This document shows, in pieces, positions 57,042 to 64,000 of a DNA stretch of 64,000 nt. Below the pieces are notes generated by a model. It was not told where the DNA came from. It did not search any database and saw only the letters and a list, made by a program, of their open reading frames with translations. Position numbers and translations under genes: made by a program. Numbering within the stretch: position 1 is the first letter of the stretch; each line of letters opens with the position of its first letter. Source of the DNA: Blautia sp. MSJ-19 (GTDB lineage: Bacteria > Bacillota > Clostridia > Lachnospirales > Lachnospiraceae); the NCBI RefSeq assembly GCF_018918125.1, contig NZ_JAHLQA010000017.1, positions 1 to 64,000 of the forward strand, in the 5' to 3' direction.

Positions 57042-57236
57042 AATGTATTCCTCCTGAAAATGATTTTCTGCTACTTGGCAGATACATGAATATTTGTTAT
57101 TATAAAAGGTAAAGATTCATACGCTGATTTGATAAAGTATTGAATCTTCATGTCCTGTCGTGTTTCGACAAGAAATAATATACAACAATTTTTATAAATA
57201 TGCAATACCAATATACAAAAAAATAAAAGAAATTTT

Positions 57237-57250
57237 TGCATAAAAATGCA
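57237..57250. promoter_or_regulatory. ArgR-type operator (ARG box)
   Basis: TGCATAAAAATGCA is a perfect 14-bp palindrome-type match to the ARG-box pattern TGNATWWWWATNCA, located between argG and argC. Repression by ArgR with arginine is the known family behaviour; here it is inferred. Confidence 0.65.
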
Positions 57251-57324
57251 CTATTAAATAGGAAAGAACCCATAAAAATACATAAAATCGCGGAATGCGG
57301 ATGCGAAAATGGTAAAATTTTGTA

Positions 57325-57353
57325 TTGCATATTATGCAGTATAGATGTATAAT
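57325..57353 (+). promoter_or_regulatory. argC: argC promoter overlapped by a second ARG-like box
   Basis: TTGCAT (57325-57330), 17-bp spacer, TATAAT (57348-57353). The palindrome TGCATATTATGCA (57326-57338) overlaps the -35 box, so a bound regulator would block polymerase. Confidence 0.65.
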
Positions 57354-57519
57354 CAATACAGTTTATACGGAGAATGTCCCGCGAAGTGTTTTGCCAGATA
57401 TGGCAAAATCCTGAGACATACGGGGCAAAATCCCATTGCCGCAGGCAATTTGGAATGGATTTTGACCAATTACTGCGAATATATGAGCAGTAATGGTATA
57501 ATCAATACAGTTTATACGG
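57348..57519. repeat. Stem-loop-rich segment flanked by 23-bp direct repeats in the argC leader
   Basis: The 23 bp at 57348-57370 recur exactly at 57497-57519. Between them are three hairpins: TTTTGCCA/TGGCAAAA (57389-57408), a compound stem CAAAATCC...GGATTTTG enclosing ATTGCC/GGCAAT (57426-57464), and ATTACTGC/GCAGTAAT (57469-57494). No ORF. It looks like a small mobile palindromic element whose insertion duplicated the -10 and start region. Confidence 0.65.
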
Positions 57520-57589
57520 GAGGAGATCCCCGTTTCAAGCAGTTGCGCATAAAGTAACTGCTAATTTGTGATTCTAGGAGGAATGAGAA

Positions 57590-58630
57590 ATGATTAAAGC
57601 AGGAATCATCGGAGCAACCGGTTATGCAGGAAATGAACTGGCAAGACTGCTCCTTGGACATAAAGAAGTAGAAGTTGCATGGTACGGCTCAAGAAGTTAT
57701 ATCGATCAGAAATATGCAGATGTATACCAGAACTTTTTTAAACTGGTAGATGCGAAGTGCATGGACGACAATATGGCTGCACTTGCAGACGAAGTAGATG
57801 TGATCTTTACTGCAACACCACAGGGACTTTGTGCGTCTCTTGTTAATGAAGAAATCCTTTCCAAAGCAAAGGTCATCGACCTGAGTGCAGATTTCCGTAT
57901 CAAGGATGTAAAGAAATATGAGAAATGGTACGGCATCGAGCACAAATCTCCTCAGTTTATCGATGAGGCAGTTTACGGACTGTGCGAGATCAACCGTGAG
58001 GACATCAAGAAAGCAAGACTCATCGCGAACCCGGGATGTTATCCGACCTGTTCCACTTTATCCATCTACCCGCTTCTCAAAGAAGGCCTGATCGATCCGA
58101 ACACTATTATCATCGATGCAAAATCCGGTACTTCAGGAGCAGGAAGAGGAGCCAAAGTTCCGAATCTTTACTGTGAAGTAAATGAGAATATCAAAGCATA
58201 CGGCGTAGCAACTCACCGCCATACACCGGAGATCGAGGACCAGCTTGGCTATGCATGCGGGCAGGAAGTGCTGATCAACTTCACACCACATCTGATCCCG
58301 ATGAACAGAGGAATCCTGGTAACTGCATACGCTTCTCTCAAGAAAGAAGTTTCCTATGAAGAAGTAAGAGCAGCTTACGATAAATATTATGCAGATGAAA
58401 CATTCATCCGTGTCCTTGACAAAGACGTATGCCCGCAGACCAAATGTGTCGAAGGCAGCAACTATGTAGATGTCAACTTCAAGATCGACCCGAGGACCAA
58501 ACGTGTCATCATGATGGGCGCGATCGACAACCTTGTAAAAGGTGCAGCGGGACAGGCTGTACAGAACATGAACCTGATGTTCGGGTTCGACGAGGCAGAA
58601 GGACTTCATCAGATTCCAATGCTTCCGTAA
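57590..58630 (+). CDS. argC: N-acetyl-gamma-glutamyl-phosphate reductase
   Basis: NADPH-dependent reduction of N-acetylglutamyl phosphate to the semialdehyde, third step of ornithine synthesis. 346 residues. N-terminal nucleotide-binding GATGYAGNELARLL (about 9-22), catalytic Cys in NPGCYPT (about 146-152) and the His-containing THRHTPEIEDQ (about 208-218). AGGAGG site upstream. First gene of the argCJBD operon. Confidence 0.97.
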   Translation: MIKAGIIGATGYAGNELARLLLGHKEVEVAWYGSRSYIDQKYADVYQNFFKLVDAKCMDDNMAALADEVDVIFTATPQGLCASLVNEEILSKAKVIDLSADFRIKDVKKYEKWYGIEHKSPQFIDEAVYGLCEINREDIKKARLIANPGCYPTCSTLSIYPLLKEGLIDPNTIIIDAKSGTSGAGRGAKVPNLYCEVNENIKAYGVATHRHTPEIEDQLGYACGQEVLINFTPHLIPMNRGILVTAYASLKKEVSYEEVRAAYDKYYADETFIRVLDKDVCPQTKCVEGSNYVDVNFKIDPRTKRVIMMGAIDNLVKGAAGQAVQNMNLMFGFDEAEGLHQIPMLP

Positions 58631-58670
58631 ATAAAAACGGAGATTTTTGTACCAAGGAGGAGTATAAGTT

Positions 58671-59894
58671 ATGAAGGTTATTACAGGTGGAGTTACAGCG
58701 GCAAAAGGATTCCAGGCGGCATCCACAGCAGCAGGGATCAAATATCAGGGAAGAACTGACATGGCAATGGTCTACAGCGAGAAACCATGCGTGGCAGCAG
58801 GAACTTTTACCACAAATATCGTAAAGGCAGCTCCGGTCAAATGGGATCAGGAGATCGTTTATAAACATCCAAGTGCACAGGTGATCGTCTGCAACAGCGG
58901 TATCGCCAATGCATGCACAGGAGAAGAGGGATTCAGCTACTGCCGTGCAACAGCAAAAGCAGCAGCAGAGACTCTGAACGTAGATGAAAACAGTGTACTG
59001 GTCGCATCTACAGGCGTTATCGGCATGCAGCTTCCGATCGAGAAACTTTCCGACGGTGTCAAGGCAATGGCTCCGAAGCTCAAAGGAACTCTGGAAGCCG
59101 GAAACGAAGCAGCCAAAGCGATCATGACAACGGATACCGTAGAGAAAGAAGTTGCCGTAGAGATCGAGATCGGCGGCAAGACAGTTACGATCGGCGGTAT
59201 GTGCAAGGGATCCGGAATGATCCATCCGAACATGTGCACGATGCTTGGTTTTGTCACAACAGACGTATGCATTTCCAAACAGCTTCTTCAGGAAGCTCTG
59301 AGCCAGGATGTCAAAGATACCTATAATATGGTATCTGTTGATGGGGATACATCCACAAACGATACCGTTCTTCTGCTGGCAAACGGAATGGCAGAGAATC
59401 CGGAGATCAATGAGAAAAACGAAGATTATCAGAAATTCTGCGAGGCACTGAATTACATCAACACCACACTTGCCAAGAAGATCGCAGGTGATGGCGAAGG
59501 TGCAACGGCACTGTTTGAAGTAAAGATCATCGGTGCAGAGAGCAAGGAACAGGCAGTGACTTTGAGTAAATCCGTTGTTACTTCCTCCCTTACAAAAGCG
59601 GCAATCTACGGACATGATGCAAACTGGGGAAGAATCCTCTGCGCGATGGGCTACTCAGGCGCACAGTTTGATCCGGAAAAAGTAGACCTCTACTTTGAGA
59701 GCAAAGCAGGCAAGATCCAGATCATCGAAAACGGTGTGGCTGTTAATTACAGCGAAGAAGAAGCGACAAAGATCCTTTCAGAAGAAGCGGTAACTGCGAT
59801 CGCAGACATCAAAATGGGAGACTGTACCGCAACCGCATGGGGATGTGATCTTACCTATGATTATGTCAAGATCAACGCGGACTACAGATCATAA
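58671..59894 (+). CDS. argJ: Glutamate N-acetyltransferase / amino-acid N-acetyltransferase
   Basis: Recycles the acetyl group from N-acetylornithine to glutamate and may also acetylate glutamate from acetyl-CoA. 407 residues. The precursor self-cleaves before the Thr in the MCTMLGF motif (about residues 185-191), preceded by KGSGMIHPN; N-terminal GVTAAKGFQAA and C-terminal NWGRILCAMGYSG complete the family pattern. With argJ present no separate argE is needed. Confidence 0.97.
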   Translation: MKVITGGVTAAKGFQAASTAAGIKYQGRTDMAMVYSEKPCVAAGTFTTNIVKAAPVKWDQEIVYKHPSAQVIVCNSGIANACTGEEGFSYCRATAKAAAETLNVDENSVLVASTGVIGMQLPIEKLSDGVKAMAPKLKGTLEAGNEAAKAIMTTDTVEKEVAVEIEIGGKTVTIGGMCKGSGMIHPNMCTMLGFVTTDVCISKQLLQEALSQDVKDTYNMVSVDGDTSTNDTVLLLANGMAENPEINEKNEDYQKFCEALNYINTTLAKKIAGDGEGATALFEVKIIGAESKEQAVTLSKSVVTSSLTKAAIYGHDANWGRILCAMGYSGAQFDPEKVDLYFESKAGKIQIIENGVAVNYSEEEATKILSEEAVTAIADIKMGDCTATAWGCDLTYDYVKINADYRS

Positions 59895-59971
59895 CGCCAA
59901 TATAACAGGGTGAAAAGTTCAAAAACTGTTCGTGCTTGCACGATACTATAAAAATCGAGGAGAAATGAAAA

Positions 59972-60868
59972 ATGGTAAATCAGAAATATCTGGACAAGGC
60001 GGAAACTCTTATCGAGGCTCTTCCTTATATACAGCGTTTTAATAGAAAGATTGTAGTAGTAAAATACGGCGGAAGTGCCATGCTGGACGAAGAACTCAAA
60101 GCAAATGTCATCAAAGACGTTGTTCTTCTGAAACTGATCGGATTCAAACCGATTATCGTTCACGGCGGTGGTAAGGAAATCAGCCGTTGGGTCAACAAAG
60201 TCGGCATGGAACCACGCTTTGTAAACGGCCTTCGTGTAACAGACAAGGACACTATGGAGATTGCAGAGATGGTTCTTGCAAAGGTAAACAAAGAGCTGGT
60301 TACTCTGGTAGAATCTCTTGGTGTACAGGCTGTTGGTATCAGCGGCAAGGACGGTGGCCTTCTTCAGTGCCACAAAAAGCTTTCCAAGGGTGAAGATATC
60401 GGTTATGTAGGTGATATTGAAAAAGTCAATCCGAAGGTGTTACAGGATCTTCTGGAGAGAGATTTCCTTCCAATCGTATTCCCGATCGGATTTGATACGA
60501 ATTTTGATTCCTACAATATCAATGCAGATGATGCAGCATGTGCGATCGCAGAGGCTGTTCATGCAGAAAAACTTGTATTCCTTTCTGATATTGAAGGTGT
60601 ATACAAAGACAAAGATGATCCAAGTTCTCTGATTTCTGAACTGCATGTGCATGAAGCAGAAAAACTGATCAGTGAAGGTTATGTAGGTGGTGGAATGATC
60701 CCGAAACTGCAGAACTGCATCGACGCTATTGAAGAGGGCGTAAACAGAGTGCATATCCTGGACGGACGTATTCCGCACAGCCTCCTTCTGGAGATTTTTA
60801 CAAACAAAGGTATCGGTACTGCTATTTTAAGAGAAGACGGGGAGAAATACTACAATGAGCATGAATGA
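59972..60868 (+). CDS. argB: Acetylglutamate kinase
   Basis: Phosphorylates N-acetylglutamate; the usual feedback point for arginine. 298 residues. Amino-acid-kinase motifs VKYGGSAM (about 29-36), [12 protein letters not shown] (about 63-74) and [14 protein letters not shown] (about 176-189). The extended N-terminal helix (about 1-25) is typical of arginine-sensitive forms. It overlaps argD by 14 bp. Confidence 0.97.
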   Translation: MVNQKYLDKAETLIEALPYIQRFNRKIVVVKYGGSAMLDEELKANVIKDVVLLKLIGFKPIIVHGGGKEISRWVNKVGMEPRFVNGLRVTDKDTMEIAEMVLAKVNKELVTLVESLGVQAVGISGKDGGLLQCHKKLSKGEDIGYVGDIEKVNPKVLQDLLERDFLPIVFPIGFDTNFDSYNINADDAACAIAEAVHAEKLVFLSDIEGVYKDKDDPSSLISELHVHEAEKLISEGYVGGGMIPKLQNCIDAIEEGVNRVHILDGRIPHSLLLEIFTNKGIGTAILREDGEKYYNEHE

Positions 60869-62051
60869 ACAGATGAATCATGCAGAAGAAAATATTCTGC
60901 ATACATATAACCGTTTCCCGGTCATGTTTGACCATGGGGAAGGATGCTATCTCTATGATACAGAGGGCAAAAAATATCTCGACTTTGCTGCCGGAATCGC
61001 AGTAAATGCCCTGGGATATCATTATCCGGGATATGATGATGCTTTGAAGGCACAGATCGATAAGCTGACTCATATTTCCAACCTTTATTACAATGAGCCG
61101 ATGAGCGAAGCAGGAGAAAAACTGGTCAAAGCCAGCGGCCTTTCCAAAGCATTCTTCACAAACAGCGGAACAGAGGCAATCGAAGGTGCACTCAAAGTTG
61201 CACGTAAATATGCCTATGCAAAATATGGCAAAGAAGCACAGAAATATGAGATCATCGCAATGAACCATTCCTTCCACGGAAGAAGTATGGGAGCTCTTTC
61301 TGTCACAGGAACCGAACATTACAGAGAGCCGTTCGAACCTCTGATCGGTGGCGTGAAATTTGCAGATTTCAATGATCTGGAGAGCGTAAAATCACAGATC
61401 ACAGACAAGACCTGCGCGATCATCACAGAGGTCGTACAGGGAGAAGGTGGAATTTACCCGGCACAGAAAGAATTCCTTGAGGGACTTCGTGCACTCTGTG
61501 ACGAAAAAGATATCATCCTGATCTTTGATGAGATCCAGTGCGGTATGGGACGTACCGGATATTACTTCGCATGGCAGTCTTACGGTGTCAAACCGGATGT
61601 GATGACCTGTGCAAAAGCACTTGGCTGCGGTGTTCCGGTAGGAGCCTTTGTACTTGGACAGAAGGCAGCAGAAGGATCCCTCGTACCGGGAGATCACGGT
61701 ACTACTTATGGTGGAAATCCGTTTGTATGTGCAGCTGTCAGCAAGGTATTTGATATCTTTGAACAGGATAGGATTCTTGCACATGTACAGGAATTAACCC
61801 CATATCTTGAGGAAAAACTGGATATACTTGTGGATAAATATCCAATCGTTGCAGCCCGTCGTGGAAAAGGTTTCATGCAGGGGCTGGTGATTGAAGGCGT
61901 GACTGTAGGAAGTGTTGTGACAAAAGCACTTGAGAACGGACTTCTTGTGATCTCTGCAGGAAGCGACGTGCTCCGTCTCGTGCCTCCGCTTGTTATCACA
62001 AAAGAAAATATTGATGAAATGATTGAGAAATTAGAAAAGAGCCTGGCGTAA
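60855..62051 (+). CDS. argD: Acetylornithine aminotransferase
   Basis: PLP-dependent transamination of N-acetylglutamate semialdehyde to N-acetylornithine. 398 residues, class III aminotransferase. [17 protein letters not shown] (about 99-115), the [12 protein letters not shown] motif with the PLP-binding Asp, and the Schiff-base Lys in [15 protein letters not shown] (about 255). Last gene of the operon. Confidence 0.96.
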   Translation: MSMNEQMNHAEENILHTYNRFPVMFDHGEGCYLYDTEGKKYLDFAAGIAVNALGYHYPGYDDALKAQIDKLTHISNLYYNEPMSEAGEKLVKASGLSKAFFTNSGTEAIEGALKVARKYAYAKYGKEAQKYEIIAMNHSFHGRSMGALSVTGTEHYREPFEPLIGGVKFADFNDLESVKSQITDKTCAIITEVVQGEGGIYPAQKEFLEGLRALCDEKDIILIFDEIQCGMGRTGYYFAWQSYGVKPDVMTCAKALGCGVPVGAFVLGQKAAEGSLVPGDHGTTYGGNPFVCAAVSKVFDIFEQDRILAHVQELTPYLEEKLDILVDKYPIVAARRGKGFMQGLVIEGVTVGSVVTKALENGLLVISAGSDVLRLVPPLVITKENIDEMIEKLEKSLA

Positions 62052-62066
62052 CTGCCGGGCTCTTGC
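62037..62066 (+). terminator. Hairpin overlapping the argD stop codon
   Basis: AAGAGCCTGGC (62037-62047) pairs with GCCGGGCTCTT (62054-62064); the stop codon is in the loop. The following sequence is not T-rich, so termination efficiency is uncertain. Confidence 0.55.
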
Positions 62067-62119
62067 CTGTTCTGAAACTATTCTACAAATCTGAAATCTA
62101 AGGATAAAAATCAAATCTA

Positions 62120-62494
62120 TTATTCCATGCTGTCGAGATCAATATGTTTTTTAATCGCGGCAAAACTCTCTGTACTGATCACATGCTCGATCTTGCAGGC
62201 ATCACTGGCTGCAACGACCGGGTCAACCCCCAGCTTTTCAAGCCATTCGGAAAGAAAAAGATGACGCTCGTAGATTTTTTCTGCAGTAGCGCGACCTGAT
62301 TCTGTCAGGTAAAGGTATCCTTCCGGAGATACGGTGATCTGATCTGTCTCACGAAGTTTTTTCATTGCAACACTGACGCTGGATTTCTTGAAGCCCAGTT
62401 CAGAGGCGACATCTACGGAACGTACGACCGGATGTGATTTACTTAAAATAAGAATTGTTTCAAGATAGTTTTCGGCGGATTCGTTTGTATGCAT
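62120..62494 (-). CDS. DtxR/MntR-family iron-dependent regulator
   Basis: 124 residues, paralogue of the regulator at 51.2 kb. Winged helix (ESAENYLETILILSKSHPVV, then VDVASELGFKKSSVSVAMKKL) and metal-binding region ERHLFLSEWLEKL...CKIEHVISTESF, with His, Cys and Glu ligands. No SH3-like domain. It is divergent from feoA-feoA-feoB, so iron-dependent repression of that operon is the simplest reading. Confidence 0.88.
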   Translation of the reverse strand: MHTNESAENYLETILILSKSHPVVRSVDVASELGFKKSSVSVAMKKLRETDQITVSPEGYLYLTESGRATAEKIYERHLFLSEWLEKLGVDPVVAASDACKIEHVISTESFAAIKKHIDLDSME

Positions 62495-62910
62495 CCATTA
62501 CACCCCAATTTCTGTTGATAATCTAATTGAAAATGATTTCTCATTTATCAGCTTTAAAATTCAAGGTTTTCACTTAAATTTATACCATTTCTATAATACC
62601 ATATTTTGATTATAAGAACAACAAAAATGCATAAATGTACAAATATTCTATGCGGTTTGGTATCAAAATATACAGATGCAAAAAGGTTCTTTTTGACAAA
62701 CGATAGTTATATAGTACAAATAAAAGTGACTTACAACAAACCGTGGTTATACACAACAAATAAGAGTTTTGCGAAACGAAAAAAAGTACTTGACAGCTTA
62801 CCTACGTTAGCATATACTAACCCATGTAAGTGAAAAGTAAACGGTGATTAACTGTGAACTTTTTTGCTAAAGAAAAAAATTCTCAATAAAAAGAAAGTGG
62901 GCTGATACAT
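62495..62910 (+). promoter_or_regulatory. feo promoter and operator region
   Basis: This gene-free 416 bp is AT-rich. It contains TTGACA (62790-62795), a 17-bp spacer and TATACT (62813-62818). The perfect palindrome GTTAG-CATATA-CTAAC (62806-62821) overlaps the -10 and resembles DtxR half-sites, so it is a likely metalloregulator operator. I see nothing else in the rest of the stretch. Confidence 0.7.
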
Positions 62911-63123
62911 ATGATGCCAATCACAATGGCAGGAATCGGAGAAAAATGTAAGATCCAGAAAATCGGTGGAAACGAAGAAACAAGACGTTTTCTTGCAAAT
63001 CTTGGATTTGTCAATGATGCTGAAGTAAGTGTTGTTTCAGCAATCGGCGGAAACGTGATCGTAAACATTAAAGACGCACGTGTAGCAGTTAATTCAGATA
63101 TGGCAAGGCACATTATGATTTAA
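62911..63123 (+). CDS. feoA: FeoA-domain protein
   Basis: 70-residue SH3-like protein that supports the FeoB ferrous-iron transporter on its cytoplasmic side. Pattern GIGEKCKIQKIGGNEETRRF, then NLGFVNDAEVSVVS and GGNVIVNIKDARVAVN is typical of FeoA. First gene downstream of the feo promoter. Confidence 0.92.
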   Translation: MMPITMAGIGEKCKIQKIGGNEETRRFLANLGFVNDAEVSVVSAIGGNVIVNIKDARVAVNSDMARHIMI

Positions 63124-63144
63124 TACCAGGGTTCAAAAGCTCAG

Positions 63145-63342
63145 ATGTCGAGCGTGTTTACACGCAGAGACGTATGGACTTGGAAGACACCTAAACATGA
63201 GAAAGAAGCAAGTTTCAGCATGAAGCTTTGTAGATTCCGAATGTTTGCAGAATCACGTGAGCTGCAGAGCAGCGAAGTGATTCGTCGGGTATTAACAAAT
63301 GAAATAAACATAATCAAAGGGAGAAAGGAGACAGAACAATGA
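63145..63342 (+). CDS. Possible small ORF between the two feoA genes
   Basis: 65 codons, basic and Arg-rich, ending in an ATGA overlap with the second feoA. There is no recognisable domain and no ribosome-binding site at its ATG, so it may be a chance frame; the gap could instead be an untranslated spacer. Confidence 0.25.
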   Translation: MSSVFTRRDVWTWKTPKHEKEASFSMKLCRFRMFAESRELQSSEVIRRVLTNEINIIKGRKETEQ

Positions 63343-63557
63343 CTTTAGGTGATGCAAAAGTCGGAACTACCGTTGTTGTAACTAAGATTGAAGGAGACAG
63401 CGCGTACAAACGTCGTATCATGGATATGGGAATCACAAAAGGAAGCGAACTGTTCATCAGAAAAGTTGCTCCGCTTGGAGATCCTGTAGAAATCACTGTA
63501 AGAGGCTATGAGTTATCTGTAAGAAAGAACGATGCTCAGTGCGTACAGGTAAAATAA
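63339..63557 (+). CDS. feoA: FeoA-domain protein (second copy)
   Basis: 72 residues. GDAKVGTTVVVTKIEGDSAYK, then RIMDMGITKGSELFIRKVAP (split around residues 27-46) and PVEITVRGYELSVRKNDA match FeoA. Only distantly similar to the first copy; tandem feoA genes before feoB are common in Clostridia. AAAGGAG site upstream. Confidence 0.92.
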   Translation: MTLGDAKVGTTVVVTKIEGDSAYKRRIMDMGITKGSELFIRKVAPLGDPVEITVRGYELSVRKNDAQCVQVK

Positions 63558-63607
63558 GTGAGTAGTAGTGTTCTGTACTACATATAAGGATAAGGAGGTA
63601 AGAAAAA

Positions 63608-64000
63608 ATGGCAATTAAGATTGCACTTGCCGGCAACCCGAACTGTGGTAAAACAACAATGTTCAACGCATTAACGGGCGCTAACCAGTACGTAGGAAAC
63701 TGGCCGGGAGTTACTGTAGAGAAAAAAGAAGGTAAGTTAAAGGGAAAGAAAGGTAAAGGCGAAGACATCATCGTAACTGACCTTCCTGGTATTTATTCCC
63801 TTTCACCATACACACTGGAAGAAGTAGTCAGCCGTGACTATGTTCTCAAAGAGAATCCAGATGTGATCATTGACCTTGTCGATGCAACCAACATCGAGCG
63901 TAACCTGTATCTGACCACACAGCTGATCGAAACAGGCGTTCCGGTTGTTATCGCACTGAACATGGCCGATCTTCTTGAAAAAAGAGGAATCAAGATTGAC
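63608..64000 (+). CDS. feoB: Ferrous iron transport protein B, 5' part (cut by window end)
   Basis: The first 131 codons of the large GTPase-coupled iron permease. G1 motif GNPNCGKTTMFNALTG (about 10-25), G2 region NWPGVTVEKKEG, G3 DLPGIYSLSPYTLEE (about 60-74) and G4 NMAD (about 120-123) are all present. The frame is still open at base 64000. It follows the two feoA genes after AAGGAGG. Confidence 0.95.
   Translation, partial: MAIKIALAGNPNCGKTTMFNALTGANQYVGNWPGVTVEKKEGKLKGKKGKGEDIIVTDLPGIYSLSPYTLEEVVSRDYVLKENPDVIIDLVDATNIERNLYLTTQLIETGVPVVIALNMADLLEKRGIKID

Noticed and set aside
57345-57557. A 70-codon frame in the argC leader
   Set aside because: It runs through the hairpins and direct repeats and has no ribosome-binding site.
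58509-59615. A 368-codon minus-strand frame opposite argJ
   Set aside because: Cys-rich antisense shadow of a clearly recognised gene.

Overview
The window looks like chromosome of a gut Lachnospiraceae bacterium (Firmicutes; Blautia-like is my best guess, from protein style, purine-rich AGGAGG ribosome-binding sites and moderate GC). I see no rRNA, CRISPR array or intact insertion sequence. Family assignments come from reading motifs by eye; no database search was run.

Bases 1-39,600 are a carbohydrate-utilisation region. It starts with a 6-phospho-beta-glucosidase (GH1) and an orphan BECR-type nuclease gene that is preceded by its own promoter, a structured RNA and a terminator. Three sensor kinase/AraC-type response regulator pairs (YesM/YesN type) follow, each beside an ABC sugar transporter operon: a CUT1 system (6.4-9.7 kb) and two CUT2 systems (22.1-26.9 kb and 30.8-35.6 kb). 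Between them lie a GH3 beta-glucosidase with permuted domains, a GH78 alpha-L-rhamnosidase and a D,D-carboxypeptidase with wall-binding repeats. The last transporter runs into araA, an FGGY kinase (araB role) and araD, so this block probably imports and catabolises arabinose-type sugars released from plant glycans. The first response regulator carries a one-base frameshift in its DNA-binding domain.

Bases 39,600-41,300 are an accessory patch: a second, AT-rich orphan nuclease-like gene and the 3' remnant of an Rpn-type PD-(D/E)XK nuclease. Bases 41,300-49,000 hold housekeeping genes: glycogen debranching enzyme, uracil permease, a candidate small RNA, a small Asn/Ser-rich protein, a rhodanese, and a tightly overlapping yfcE / rRNA methyltransferase / XTP pyrophosphatase / phosphoesterase operon.

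Bases 49,100-50,000 hold seven minus-strand tRNA genes (Pro, Gly, Arg, His, Gln, Lys, Leu in transcription order) behind a consensus promoter, with a duplicated 5' fragment of the Leu tRNA. Then come a degenerate sigma-70-like protein, a DtxR-family regulator, a DMT exporter, and a purine-salvage pair (guanine deaminase, NCS2 permease) under a purine riboswitch.

Bases 55,800-62,050 are arginine biosynthesis: argG diverges from argC-argJ-argB-argD across a region with ArgR-like boxes and a stem-loop-rich insertion flanked by direct repeats. The window ends in an iron region: a DtxR-type regulator divergent from feoA-feoA-feoB, with feoB cut off by the window edge.
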